Part shown: one piece after another, positions 41,437-49,998 of the stretch
How the letters are laid out: each line of letters begins with the position of its first letter
Numbering within the stretch: position 1 is the stretch's first letter
Assembly (NCBI RefSeq): GCF_024055725.1
Contig: NZ_JAMXMX010000015.1
Location: forward strand, 62,001-126,000
DNA: 64,000 nucleotides
Reading direction: 5' to 3'
DNA from: Actinoallomurus spadix
Lineage (GTDB): Bacteria; Actinomycetota; Actinomycetes; Streptosporangiales; Streptosporangiaceae
Notes under the pieces: model-generated
The model's database searches: none
What the model was told of the DNA's origin: nothing
What the model saw: only the letters and a program-made list of their open reading frames with translations
Translations under genes and position numbers: made by a program

Positions 41437-42634
41437 GGTCGTCCTCCGAACCTCGGCGGATGCGTACGCGCCGGATGTACAGCACGGTGGTCGTCAGTGC
41501 GCCGGCGAACCCGAACAGCGCGGCGACGCCCACCCAGCCGCCCAGGATGACGAGGCCCGGGGGGTGGCGTTCGACCTGGATCGGCCGCATCGGCCCGTCG
41601 TCGAAGCGGCCGGTCTTGCCGGCCGCGGTGAGCCGGTAGCCCTCCAGCCGGTCGGCGGCGGCCAGCGCCGCCGGGGCGTTGACCTCGCCGAAGCCCACCT
41701 TCTCGTCGTATCCGGCGGCCGGACGGCCCTTGGCGCTCGCGGTGATCGCCTGGGCGACCAGCGCGGGGGCCATGTTGCGATGGCGGGCGCGGATCAGGGC
41801 GACGACCCCCGAGACGAGCGCGCCGGCCTGGCTCGTGCCCTCACCGATCCAGTAGCTGTCGCCCGGTCCGGCGCCGACGACGTCCGCGCCCGGCGCTGCG
41901 ATCTGGACGCTCGCGTTGCGGTCGGAGAACTTCGCCGCGACGCCCCGGCGCGTCACCGCGGCGACCGCGATGACACCGGGGAAGGCGGCCGGATAGGACA
42001 GCCGGGTCAGGCCGTCCTTGTCGACCTTCTTGTCGCCGTCGTTGCCCGCCGAGGCGACCACCACCACGCCCTTGGAGATGGCGTACGCGATGGCGGCGCG
42101 CTCTTCGCGGCCGGCGCTCGGCCCGCCGAGGGACATGTTGATCACGTCGGCGCCGTGGTCCGCCGCGTAGCGGACGGCCTTCGGCAGCGCCGAGCGGTAC
42201 TCCGCCGTGGTGCGGAACGACTTGTAGCCCTTCTCCCCCGGGTCGGCGATCATCCGCAGGGACAGCAGGCGCGCCTCGGGCGCCACGCCGATCACGCCGT
42301 CGCCCGCGCCGTGCCCGTGCCCGGCGATCAGGGAGCCCATCCACGTGCCGTGGAGGCGGCCCGGGTCGTGAGCGACCGTGCGGATGAAGTCGGGGCCCGT
42401 GGTCACCACGCCGGACAGGTCGCGGTGCGATCCGTCGATTCCGGTGTCGAGGACGGCGACGGTGACGCCCTTGCCCTTGGTCGTGCGCCACGCCTGCGGG
42501 GCTCCGAGGGCGTCGAGCACCCACTGCTCCCGGTCGCGTACGGTGTCGGCCCGCGCGGCGGTGCCCGGCAGCGCCGGCAGCAGGGCGACCGTCAGCGCCA
42601 GGCCCGCCGTCAGGACGCGCCTCAGCACTTCCAC
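41426..42634 (-). CDS. Membrane-anchored S8 serine protease (mycosin-like)
   Basis: Subtilisin-fold protease of 402 residues with a signal peptide (about 1-29), the catalytic triad in VAVLDTGIDG, LHGTWMGSLIAGHG and GEGTSQAGALVSG, oxyanion asparagine in SAGNDGD, and one C-terminal membrane helix (LVILGGWVGVAALFGFAG) before a short basic tail. Architecture equals that of mycosins of type VII secretion, but no ESX/EccC gene is near. It is co-transcribed after a membrane protein (overlap 13 bases) and before the ATL gene. GTG 42634 used; GTG 42628 is an alternative. Confidence 0.9.
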   Translation of the reverse strand: MEVLRRVLTAGLALTVALLPALPGTAARADTVRDREQWVLDALGAPQAWRTTKGKGVTVAVLDTGIDGSHRDLSGVVTTGPDFIRTVAHDPGRLHGTWMGSLIAGHGHGAGDGVIGVAPEARLLSLRMIADPGEKGYKSFRTTAEYRSALPKAVRYAADHGADVINMSLGGPSAGREERAAIAYAISKGVVVVASAGNDGDKKVDKDGLTRLSYPAAFPGVIAVAAVTRRGVAAKFSDRNASVQIAAPGADVVGAGPGDSYWIGEGTSQAGALVSGVVALIRARHRNMAPALVAQAITASAKGRPAAGYDEKVGFGEVNAPAALAAADRLEGYRLTAAGKTGRFDDGPMRPIQVERHPPGLVILGGWVGVAALFGFAGALTTTVLYIRRVRIRRGSEDDHAG

Positions 42635-43443
42635 TCCCGCTTCTCGGAGCAGTCGGGCTGGACCGGGAGCGCGAGGGCGCCGGCGATGTTCCGGCCGACC
42701 TCGGGGGCGAGCTGGAACCAGCCGCCGTGCGGTTTGCGCACGGCGGAGGAGGGACGGCCGTCCGTCTGCCCGGCCACGGTCATCACGACGTACGGGCCGG
42801 CGCGGTCGGCGGTGGCGAGCTGCCGCGTGGACTCGGCGAACCGGGCGGCGATGGTCTGCGGGAACGCCAGGGGGCGCAGGAACGGGCCGGCCGCGCCGGG
42901 ATCCGTGGGCGCCAGGGACTCTCCGGCCAGGCTCGCGGAGCGCTCGTCGGGCAGGGCGGCGAGGCCCACGGTCAGGATGATGCCCTGGGTCTGGTCGACG
43001 TAGGTCGCCCGGAGCAGCGCCCGGCAGCCGTAACGGGAGAGGACGGCCGCGGGGACGGGGTCGATGCCGGTGCCGCAGCCCCTCTCGGGGGCGATGCCGA
43101 CCAGCGCGGCGTGCTCGATTCCGCCCTGTTCGGAGGTGTACGGGACGGAGTCAGGGAAGATCTTCTCGGCGGGCCAGGTGCGCCAGCGGTCCCGGACCTC
43201 CTCGCCCGCCGCGCGGTAGAGCTCCCACGCGGTCGGCTTGCGGTGGAACTCCCAATAGACCCTGGCGGTCGACAGGGCACCGACCGCCAGGTAACCGACG
43301 GTCGTCACGATGGCCACCCCGAGCCACAGGCGACGACGCGCGTACCAGGGCACGGGCTCTGGTGGTGGCTCCTCTGGTGGGTCCCACGCCCCCCATCCGC
43401 CGGGCCCGGTCGTCGGCCAGCTCGGATCGGAGGTTCGCGCCAT
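42622..43443 (-). CDS. Single-pass membrane protein preceding the S8 protease
   Basis: Hypothetical protein of 273 residues. Residues 1-35 are cytoplasmic and proline-rich (PPEEPPPEPVPW), followed by one helix (LWLGVAIVTTVGYLAVGAL) and an extracytoplasmic domain with cysteines in RGCGTG, RYGCRALL and a terminal DCSEKREWKC that could form disulfides. I do not recognise a named domain. The stop overlaps the S8 protease start, so the two are coupled and the protein may be a protease substrate or chaperone. No clear ribosome site: a TAACCT box 8 bases before ATG 43443 may allow leaderless expression. Confidence 0.75.
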   Translation of the reverse strand: MARTSDPSWPTTGPGGWGAWDPPEEPPPEPVPWYARRRLWLGVAIVTTVGYLAVGALSTARVYWEFHRKPTAWELYRAAGEEVRDRWRTWPAEKIFPDSVPYTSEQGGIEHAALVGIAPERGCGTGIDPVPAAVLSRYGCRALLRATYVDQTQGIILTVGLAALPDERSASLAGESLAPTDPGAAGPFLRPLAFPQTIAARFAESTRQLATADRAGPYVVMTVAGQTDGRPSSAVRKPHGGWFQLAPEVGRNIAGALALPVQPDCSEKREWKC

Positions 43444-43514
43444 ATCTGACAAGGTTACTGGGCGATCCGCCGCCGCCGGTGAGAACCGGGACAGGGGTGA
43501 ATCTCTGTGACGCA

Positions 43515-43549
43515 GAGAGGCTCCGGGGTGCGTCACCCCGGAGCCTCTC
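43515..43549 (-). terminator. Hairpin terminator after moeZ
   Basis: GAGAGGCTCCGGGGTG (43515-43530) pairs perfectly with CACCCCGGAGCCTCTC (43534-43549) around a 3-base loop. It lies 85 bases past the moeZ stop on the minus strand; no T-run, as is common in actinomycetes. Confidence 0.85.
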
Positions 43550-43633
43550 ACCGTCGTGGCGGGAGCTTTCGTCCGTCGTGTCGGCGCCTGGGCCGGTGCG
43601 TACGTCGGCGCCGTCACCGGCCGAGGACGTCCG

Positions 43634-44812
43634 TCAGTACGCCGGCTTGTCGGGCTCGATCTGGTTGATCCAGGCCAGCACGCCGCCGCCGAGGTGCGCG
43701 GCGTCGGAGAACCCGGCGTTCTTGACGATCGCGAGGCACTCGGCGCTGCGGGCGCCGGACTTGCAGTGCAGCACGACGCGCTTGTCCTGCGGCAGCCGCT
43801 CCAGAGCAGCGCCGGACAGGAACTCGCCCTTCGGGATCAGCGTGGCGCCGGGGATGTTCACGATCTCGTACTCGTTGGGCTCCCGGACGTCGACGAGGAA
43901 GATGTCGCCGTTGTCCAGCAGGTCCTTGAGCTCGGTCGCGGTGATCGTGGAGTCCTTGGTCGCGTCCGCGGCCTCCTCGGAGATCGCGCCGCAGAACGCC
44001 TCGTAGTCGTCGAGGAGCTCGGTGATCGTGGGGTTCTTACCGCACAGCGGGCACTCGGGGTCCTTGCGGACCTTGACGCTGCGGTAGTTCATCTCGAGGG
44101 CGTCGTAGATCATCAGGCGTCCGACGAGCGGCTCGCCGATGCCCGCGATCAGCTTGATCGCCTCGTTGACCTGGATGGAGCCGATCGACGCGCAGAGCAC
44201 GCCGAGGACGCCGCCCTCGGCGCAGGACGGCACCATGCCGGGCGGCGGCGGCTCGGGGTAGAGGCAGCGGTAGCAGGGGCCGTGCTCGGCCCAGAACACC
44301 GACGCCTGGCCGTCGAAGCGGTAGATCGAGCCCCAGACGTACGGCTTGCCCAGCAGCACGGCGGCGTCGTTGACCATGTAGCGGGTGGCGAAGTTGTCGG
44401 TGCCGTCGACGATCAGGTCGTAGCCGCTGAAGATGTCCATGACGTTGTCGTTGGACAGCGCCTCGTTGTGGACGATGACGTCGATCAGCGGGTTGATCTC
44501 GCGGACCGACGCGGCGGCCGACTCGGCCTTCGGCCGGCCCACGTCGGACTGGCCGTGGATGATCTGGCGCTGCAGGTTGGATTCGTCGACGACGTCGAAG
44601 TCGATGATGCCGAGGGTGCCCACGCCGGCGGCGGCGAGGTAGAGCAGGGCCGGTGAGCCGAGCCCGCCCGCACCCACGCACAGCACCTTGGCGTTCTTCA
44701 GCCGCTTCTGTCCGTCCATCCCGACGTCCGGGATGATCAGGTGGCGCGAGTAGCGCCTGACCTCGTCGACGGAGAGCTCGCTGGCGGGCTCTACCAGTGG
44801 TGGCAACGACAC
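43634..44812 (-). CDS. moeZ: MoeZ-type adenylyltransferase/sulfurtransferase
   Basis: Bifunctional enzyme of 392 residues that adenylates and thiolates C-terminal GG of sulfur-carrier proteins (thiamine, molybdopterin, cysteine routes). N-terminal E1-like domain: VLCVGAGGLGSPALLYLAAA, DFDVVDESNLQRQ, DGTDNFATR; zinc pairs CYRC and CPLC; active-site region GGVLGVLCASIG. C-terminal rhodanese domain (about 295-392) has the persulfide cysteine in VVLHCKSGARSAE. GTG 44812 has AGGAGA 7 bases upstream. In Mycobacterium the moeB1/moeZ gene is likewise near adnAB. Confidence 0.95.
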   Translation of the reverse strand: MSLPPLVEPASELSVDEVRRYSRHLIIPDVGMDGQKRLKNAKVLCVGAGGLGSPALLYLAAAGVGTLGIIDFDVVDESNLQRQIIHGQSDVGRPKAESAAASVREINPLIDVIVHNEALSNDNVMDIFSGYDLIVDGTDNFATRYMVNDAAVLLGKPYVWGSIYRFDGQASVFWAEHGPCYRCLYPEPPPPGMVPSCAEGGVLGVLCASIGSIQVNEAIKLIAGIGEPLVGRLMIYDALEMNYRSVKVRKDPECPLCGKNPTITELLDDYEAFCGAISEEAADATKDSTITATELKDLLDNGDIFLVDVREPNEYEIVNIPGATLIPKGEFLSGAALERLPQDKRVVLHCKSGARSAECLAIVKNAGFSDAAHLGGGVLAWINQIEPDKPAY

Positions 44813-44921
44813 GGTTGTCTCCTGCGCGTGCTGGAATTGTGATGCGGACGCCGTCGTCCTGGACTTCACAACTCTGTCACGCGCCCCCGCATTCCCGCTC
44901 CTGGGCCCGTCGAGCCGGTCG

Positions 44922-45836
44922 TCAGCCCGCGGCGGTGTCGGGCAGGCGCAGGCGGGCGTCCTCGAGCAGCGCGCGGAACTCTCGCGCGACGGTCTCGGGG
45001 CGCTCCATCTGCGCGACGTGGCCGACGTCGGGCAGGACGACCACGCGGGAGCGCTTGAACACCCGGCCGGCGCGGGCTGCCATCCGCGGGTCGACGAGCC
45101 GGTCGTGCCGGCCATAGATGACGAGGGTGGGCGCGGTGACGCGCGCGGCGTAGCGCCAGAGGGAGCGTCGCATGTACGCGGTGACGATGCCGCGCGACGA
45201 CGCGATGAGCGCCTCGGCGTTGTGGGTCAGCCCGTCCCTGCGGCGGACATCCTCGACGAGCTCCATGACCCGGTCGGGGTGCAGGCCGGTCGGGTCCGCG
45301 AAGCACATCTCCAGGGTGCCCTGGACGCGTTGTTCGGCGGGCAGCGCGGCCAGCCGCCGGACCGCCCAGGGGCCGATGCCGGGCATGGTGGTGGCAAGGA
45401 TGCGCGCCGGCCCGTACCTGGGCCGCAGGTCGGGCAGGGCCGGGGAGATCAGTGTGAGGGAGCGCACCAGGTCGGGGCGGGTGCCCGCGAGCCGGGTGGC
45501 GATGGCTCCGCCGAGGGAGTTGCCGAACAGGTGGACCGGTCCCCGGCCGCGCTTCTCGATGAGCCGCGCGACGATGATCGTGTGGGCGTCGACGGAGTAG
45601 TCGTGGTCCGGTGGAGGCGGGGAGTACCCGAATCCGGGCAGGTCGACGGCTTCGCCGGCGAGCTCGCCGGACAGCAGGCCCATGAGGTCGGTCCAGTTGG
45701 CCGAGGAGCCGGCGAGGCCGTGTACGAACAGCGCCGGGTCGGTGTCCTCACGGGAGGGTGACGCCGTGCGCACGAAGACCTCGCGGTCGCCCAGCCGGAC
45801 CGCCTCGCCCGGCCATTGCGGAATCGGTGTGCTCAT
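44922..45836 (-). CDS. Alpha/beta-fold hydrolase (LipV-like)
   Basis: Serine hydrolase of 304 residues. Oxyanion motif LFVHGLAGSS, nucleophile elbow FGNSLGGAIA, acid in YGRHDRLVDP and histidine in PDVGHVAQ give the complete triad. No signal peptide; likely a cytosolic esterase or lipase-like enzyme with unknown substrate. ATG 45836. Transcribed from the region after the DEAD-box helicase terminator and before moeZ (109-base gap). A related hydrolase sits at the same place in mycobacteria (lipV), which supports common ancestry of this segment. Confidence 0.88.
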   Translation of the reverse strand: MSTPIPQWPGEAVRLGDREVFVRTASPSREDTDPALFVHGLAGSSANWTDLMGLLSGELAGEAVDLPGFGYSPPPPDHDYSVDAHTIIVARLIEKRGRGPVHLFGNSLGGAIATRLAGTRPDLVRSLTLISPALPDLRPRYGPARILATTMPGIGPWAVRRLAALPAEQRVQGTLEMCFADPTGLHPDRVMELVEDVRRRDGLTHNAEALIASSRGIVTAYMRRSLWRYAARVTAPTLVIYGRHDRLVDPRMAARAGRVFKRSRVVVLPDVGHVAQMERPETVAREFRALLEDARLRLPDTAAG

Positions 45837-45993
45837 CCTGCTCGCGGCGTGGGGCCTCCGGCCGGATGGTCGGAGAGGAGCCGCCGCTGCCTCCTCTCTG
45901 CTGTACCGAACGCGGTTCCACGATAACCGCGTGGGCGCGCGCCCCGTCGACCGGGCATGATCCCGCGCGTCCGCCTTGACCTGATCTTGAGGG

Positions 45994-46032
45994 ACGCGGG
46001 GCCCCGCACCGTCTCGGTGCGGGGCCCCGCGT
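45994..46032 (-). terminator. Strong hairpin terminator after the DEAD-box helicase
   Basis: ACGCGGGGCCCCGCACCG (45994-46011) and CGGTGCGGGGCCCCGCGT (46015-46032) form an 18-base perfect stem with a TCT loop, 17 bases past the helicase stop. No T-run. Confidence 0.9.
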
Positions 46033-46049
46033 GGATGCCGATCGGTCGG

Positions 46050-47555
46050 TCAGCGCGCCGCTTCGGGGCGCGGACGGCGGTCGTCGTGGCGGACCGCGCC
46101 GGCGCGGCCGCCGGGGCGGGACCCGCCCGGCGCGCCGCCGGAACGGGGCTCCCGGCGCGGCCGGTGGGTGTCCCGGCGTTCGCCGTCGCGGTGCTCGGGA
46201 CGCCCCTCGCGGCGCTCGGCCGGGCGCCCGGAACGGTGCTCGCCGTCGAAACGGCCGTCCTGACGCGCCTCTCCGCGGCCCTCGAAGCGGCCGCCGGGAC
46301 GCCGGTCGCGACGGCCGCCCGGACGCGGCCCGCGACGCGGCGCACGCGGCTCGGGCTCGGGCGGGACCGGGATACCGCTCGGCGGCTGCGCCCCGGTGAT
46401 GCGGACGAGGGCGTCGTCACCGGCGGTGACCTTCGACCGCAGCGCGCGAACACCGGCGCGGCGCATCATCCGCTCGGTGTTGCGCACCTCGTTGTGGGCG
46501 ACCAGCGTGGCGACGGTGCCGCGCTCGCCCGCCCGCGCGGTGCGGCCGGCGCGGTGGAGGTAGTCCTTGTGGTCGGCGGCCGGGTCGACGTGCACGACCA
46601 GGCTGACGTCGTCGACGTGGATGCCGCGGGCGGCCACGTCGGTGGCGATCAGCACCCCGACCTTGCCCTCGCGGAACTCGGCGAGGGTGCGGGTCCGGGC
46701 GGCCTGGGTCTTGCCGCCGTGCAGCGCGCCGGCGCGGACGCCGACGCGGGCGAGCTTCTTGGCCAGCGCGTCCACGCCGTGCTTGGTGCGGACGAACATG
46801 ATCGTGCGGCCTTCGCGGCCGGCGACCTCGGCGATGACGTCCTGCTTGTCGGCGCGGTCGACGATGAACAGGTGGTGGTCCATGGTCTCCACCGGCGCGG
46901 CGGCCGGGGCGATCGAGTGGGTCACCGGGTCGTGCAGGTAGCGGCGGACGAGCTTGTCGACGTCGCCGTCGAGGGTGGCGGAGAACAGCAGCCGCTGGCC
47001 GTCGCCGGGGATCTGGTCGAGGAGCCGGGAGACCGCGGGGAGGAAGCCCAGGTCGCACATGTGGTCGGCCTCGTCGAGGACCGTGATCCGCACGTCCGCG
47101 AGCGAGCACTCGCCGCGCTCGATCAGATCGGTCAGCCGCCCGGGGGTGGCGACCAGCACGTCGACACCGCGGCGGAGCGCCTGGATCTGCTTGCTCATCG
47201 ACATGCCGCCGACGACGATCTTGGTGTGCAGCCCGAGGCTGCGGCCCAGGGGGCCGAGGGCGTCCTGGACCTGCATGGCCAGTTCGCGGGTGGGGACGAG
47301 GATGAGCGCGCGGGGCCGCGTCGGGGCGGCCTGCTCGCCGGCGAGCCCGGCCAGCAGCGGCAGACCGAACGCGAGCGTCTTGCCCGATCCGGTCTGGCCG
47401 CGTCCGAGCACGTCACGCCCGGCGATGGCGTCGGGGACGCAGGCGACCTGGATGGGGAACGGCGCGGTGATGCCGCGGCGTTCGAGCGCCGACACGAGGG
47501 GGGTCGGCAGGCCGAGTTCAGCGAAAGTGGACAAGGTCGAAGGACCGTCAGTCAA
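46050..47555 (-). CDS. DEAD-box ATP-dependent RNA helicase with basic RG-rich tail
   Basis: RNA helicase of about 501 residues. Motifs in order: Q motif FAELGLPTPL...FPIQVACVP, GRGQTGSGKTLAFG (I), VPTRELAMQV (Ia), VATPGRLTDL, LDEADHMCDLGF (II), FSATLDGDVD (III), MFVRTKHGVDALAK, ATDVAARGIHVDDV (V), YLHRAGRTARAGERG (VI). The last 90 residues are R/G/P-rich (RRGPRPGGRRDRRPGGRFEG) and should bind RNA. A TTG start at 47555 is chosen: AGAGG lies 7 bases before it and the family N-terminus begins there; longer ATG/GTG options upstream lack a site. Its ribosome site is inside a hairpin, hinting at translational control. Confidence 0.85.
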   Translation of the reverse strand: MTDGPSTLSTFAELGLPTPLVSALERRGITAPFPIQVACVPDAIAGRDVLGRGQTGSGKTLAFGLPLLAGLAGEQAAPTRPRALILVPTRELAMQVQDALGPLGRSLGLHTKIVVGGMSMSKQIQALRRGVDVLVATPGRLTDLIERGECSLADVRITVLDEADHMCDLGFLPAVSRLLDQIPGDGQRLLFSATLDGDVDKLVRRYLHDPVTHSIAPAAAPVETMDHHLFIVDRADKQDVIAEVAGREGRTIMFVRTKHGVDALAKKLARVGVRAGALHGGKTQAARTRTLAEFREGKVGVLIATDVAARGIHVDDVSLVVHVDPAADHKDYLHRAGRTARAGERGTVATLVAHNEVRNTERMMRRAGVRALRSKVTAGDDALVRITGAQPPSGIPVPPEPEPRAPRRGPRPGGRRDRRPGGRFEGRGEARQDGRFDGEHRSGRPAERREGRPEHRDGERRDTHRPRREPRSGGAPGGSRPGGRAGAVRHDDRRPRPEAAR

Positions 47556-47562
47556 GAAAGAA

Positions 47563-47590
47563 CCTCTCGGAAATGGCCCGCCTCGAGAGG
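47563..47590 (-). promoter_or_regulatory. Hairpin covering the helicase ribosome-binding site
   Basis: Minus strand CCTCTCG (47584-47590) pairs with CGAGAGG (47563-47569) around a 14-base loop. The second arm is the Shine-Dalgarno of the TTG start at 47555, so folding would hide it. Confidence 0.5.
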
Positions 47591-47736
47591 TGCCGCGAGG
47601 GTGGGGAACCCGCGGACTCTTAGCCGGCCGTAGGCGCGAGCGCGCCTGTACAGGAATCACTGAGCTTACAGGGGCGTCCAACGCGCCAGAGGGGATCTTC
47701 ATTCCCGGCCGGGCGGGCGCGTTTCCGCCGAGCCCG

Positions 47737-48711
47737 TCAGGCGGTCTTGCGGGCGCCGCTCTTCGTCTTGGCCTTGGTGTCCGTGGTCTTCTTCGTGGCG
47801 GCGGTCTTCGCCTCGGGCTTGCCGCCACCGCGGCCGCCCGTGCCCCGGCCGCCCTTCGCCGCGCCGTCCTTGTGGGCCCGGGTGCCGTCCTTCGCGGAGC
47901 CGGCGGCCTTGCGGGTCTCCCCGTCGCCGCGTTCCGTACGGCCCTTCTTGGCCGCCTCGACGCTCGCCCGCAGCGCGCTGAGCAGGTCGGCGCCGGCCGG
48001 GGCCTCCTCGGCCGCCTCCGGCGTGACGACCTCCCGGCCCTCGACCTTGGCCTGGATGACCGCCTCCAGTGCCTCGCGGTACTCGTCCTTGTACTCGCCC
48101 GGGTCGAAGTCGCCCGTCATCGTGTCGATGAGCGAGGACGCCATCTGCAGCTCCTGGGGGCGGACGTCGACGTCCTCGTCCATGAACGGGAAGTCCGCCT
48201 CGCGCACCTCGTCCGGCCACAGCATCGTCTCGAGGACGAACACGCCGTCCCGTACGCGCAGGGTCCCGAGCGACTCGCGCTGCCGGAGCGCGACCTTGAC
48301 CACGGCGACCTTGTCAGAGTCCTCGAGGGCGTCGCGCAGCAGGACGTACGGCTTGACGCCCTGGGCGTCCGGTTCGAGGTAGTAGGTCTTGGCGAAGTAG
48401 ATCGGGTCGACCTGGTCCTCCGGCGTGAACTGCAGGACGTCGATGCGGCGGCTGGTCGACAGCGGCAGGTCGGCGAAGTCCTCGTCGGTGAGGACGACCG
48501 TGTCCCCGGTCGGCAGTTCGTACCCCTTGGCGATGTCGGAGTACGGCACCTCCTCGCCGTCGACGGTGCAGACGCGCTTGTACTTGATCCGGCCGCCGTC
48601 CTCACGGTGGACCTGATGGAACGCCACGTCACGCTGCTCGGTGGCGGAGTAGAGCTTCACCGGGATCGTGACGAGCCCGAACGAGATCGCGCCCTTCCAG
48701 ATGCTGCGCAT
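47737..48711 (-). CDS. ku: Non-homologous end-joining protein Ku
   Basis: Ring-forming DNA end-binding protein of 324 residues, a homodimer that loads on double-strand breaks and recruits the ligase/polymerase. The core begins MRSIWKGAISFGLVTIPVKL and includes RIKYKRVC, YELPTGDTVVLTDEDFADL, FAKTYYLEPD and VLLRDALEDS, as in bacterial Ku. From about residue 245 a long basic tail (KKGRTERG, KTAATKKTTDTKAKTKSG) extends the protein, as found in actinomycete Ku proteins and thought to modulate DNA threading. Divergent from the LigD-type ligase gene, 208 bases away, so both sides may share control. Confidence 0.94.
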   Translation of the reverse strand: MRSIWKGAISFGLVTIPVKLYSATEQRDVAFHQVHREDGGRIKYKRVCTVDGEEVPYSDIAKGYELPTGDTVVLTDEDFADLPLSTSRRIDVLQFTPEDQVDPIYFAKTYYLEPDAQGVKPYVLLRDALEDSDKVAVVKVALRQRESLGTLRVRDGVFVLETMLWPDEVREADFPFMDEDVDVRPQELQMASSLIDTMTGDFDPGEYKDEYREALEAVIQAKVEGREVVTPEAAEEAPAGADLLSALRASVEAAKKGRTERGDGETRKAAGSAKDGTRAHKDGAAKGGRGTGGRGGGKPEAKTAATKKTTDTKAKTKSGARKTA

Positions 48712-48919
48712 GGGGTGTCCCTACCCTCCGACCTGCCGATCTACCTGCGAGGCCGTCCGAAATGCGATAACTCGAATGTATGCGCAGGTCGCGGTGGGGC
48801 GAAGTGTCCCCCGGGTGAGCGGGCCGTACGCGCCGCACCACGGACGGACCCTGGCTCGGCCATGGGACCGTGCCGGACCGGTGAAACCACCGGGCTCCCG
48901 GGCGTCAGAAGGGAGCGGC

Positions 48920-49915
48920 ATGGGCAGAAATGATCGTATGGGTGACCCCATGCCCTCTGATGTCCAGCCGATGCTCGCGACCCCGGGCGGGCTGCCGGAC
49001 GACGCCGACCGCTGGGGCCTGGAGCTCAAGTGGGACGGCGTTCGCGCGATGGTGTACGTCTCCGGCGGGCGGGTCCGGGCGGCCGGCCGCCGCGGCCTGG
49101 ACGCGACCCACCGCTATCCGGAGCTGCAGGTCCTCGCGGACCTCCTGCCCGGTCAGGCGGCGGTCGTCGACGGCGAGGTGGTGGCCTTCGACGAGCGCGG
49201 CCTGCCCAGTTTCCAGCGCCTGCAGCACCGGATGCACGTGGAGCACCCGGATCCGATGCTGGCCCGCCGCGTTCCGGTGCACTTCATCGCGTTCGACCTG
49301 CTGTATCTGGACGGCTACCTGCTGTACGACCTGCCGTACCGCGACCGGCGGGCGCTGCTGGACGAGCTGGAGCTGGCCGCCGGGCCCGTCGAGGCCCCGC
49401 CGTACCTGCCGGGCACGGCCGTGGACCAGGTCGACGAGCTGCTCGCGTACACCAGGGAGCAGGGCCTGGAGGGCCTGATCGCCAAGCGGCTCGACTCGCC
49501 GTACCGGCCCGGCCGGCGCGTTGATCACTGGCGGAAGATCAAGAACTTCCGTACGCAGGAGGTCGTCATCGGCGGCTGGAAGCCCGGGCAGGGCCGCCGG
49601 GAGGGCGGGGTCGGGTCCCTACTGCTCGGCGTCTACGACGACGGCGGCCTGCGCTTCGTCGGGCACGTCGGCACCGGGTTCACGGACGCGGCGCTGGACG
49701 ACCTCCACAAGATCATCACTCCGTTGGAGCGATCCACCAGCCCGTACGCCACGGAGATCCCGCGCGAGTACGCCCGCGCCGCGCACTGGGTGGAGCCCTG
49801 GCTCGTCGGCGAGGTGGAGTTCGCCCGCTGGACCCTGGACGGGATGCTGCTGCACGCCTCCTGGCGGGGGCTCCGCCCCGACGTCGACCCCGGAGAGGTC
49901 CGCGCCGAGCCGTAG
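48920..49915 (+). CDS. ATP-dependent DNA ligase (LigD ligase domain / LigC type)
   Basis: Stand-alone DNA ligase of 331 residues that seals breaks in NHEJ. The nucleotidyl lysine lies in LELKWDGVRAMV (KxDG), followed by VVDGEVVAFD, FIAFDLLYLDG, GLEGLIAKRLDSPYRPGRR, and the OB-fold FRTQEVVIGGWKPGQGRR with GVGTGF-like end motif GHVGTGFTD. No polymerase or phosphoesterase domain is fused; the polymerase is the next gene. ATG 48920 has GGGAG 5 bases upstream. An 83-base gap separates it from the polymerase gene. Confidence 0.93.
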   Translation: MGRNDRMGDPMPSDVQPMLATPGGLPDDADRWGLELKWDGVRAMVYVSGGRVRAAGRRGLDATHRYPELQVLADLLPGQAAVVDGEVVAFDERGLPSFQRLQHRMHVEHPDPMLARRVPVHFIAFDLLYLDGYLLYDLPYRDRRALLDELELAAGPVEAPPYLPGTAVDQVDELLAYTREQGLEGLIAKRLDSPYRPGRRVDHWRKIKNFRTQEVVIGGWKPGQGRREGGVGSLLLGVYDDGGLRFVGHVGTGFTDAALDDLHKIITPLERSTSPYATEIPREYARAAHWVEPWLVGEVEFARWTLDGMLLHASWRGLRPDVDPGEVRAEP

Positions 49916-49998
49916 CCCGTACACGGCCGGCCGGTGGTTGAAAGCGGCGCTGCCGGGGAGATGGCCCGTGAGCAGGCCGAGCCCCCCGAGGAGAGCCG

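Noticed and set aside
46050-47828. Longer N-terminus of the DEAD-box helicase
   Set aside because: The extra 90 residues are arginine/proline-rich, overlap the ku 3' end and have no ribosome site.
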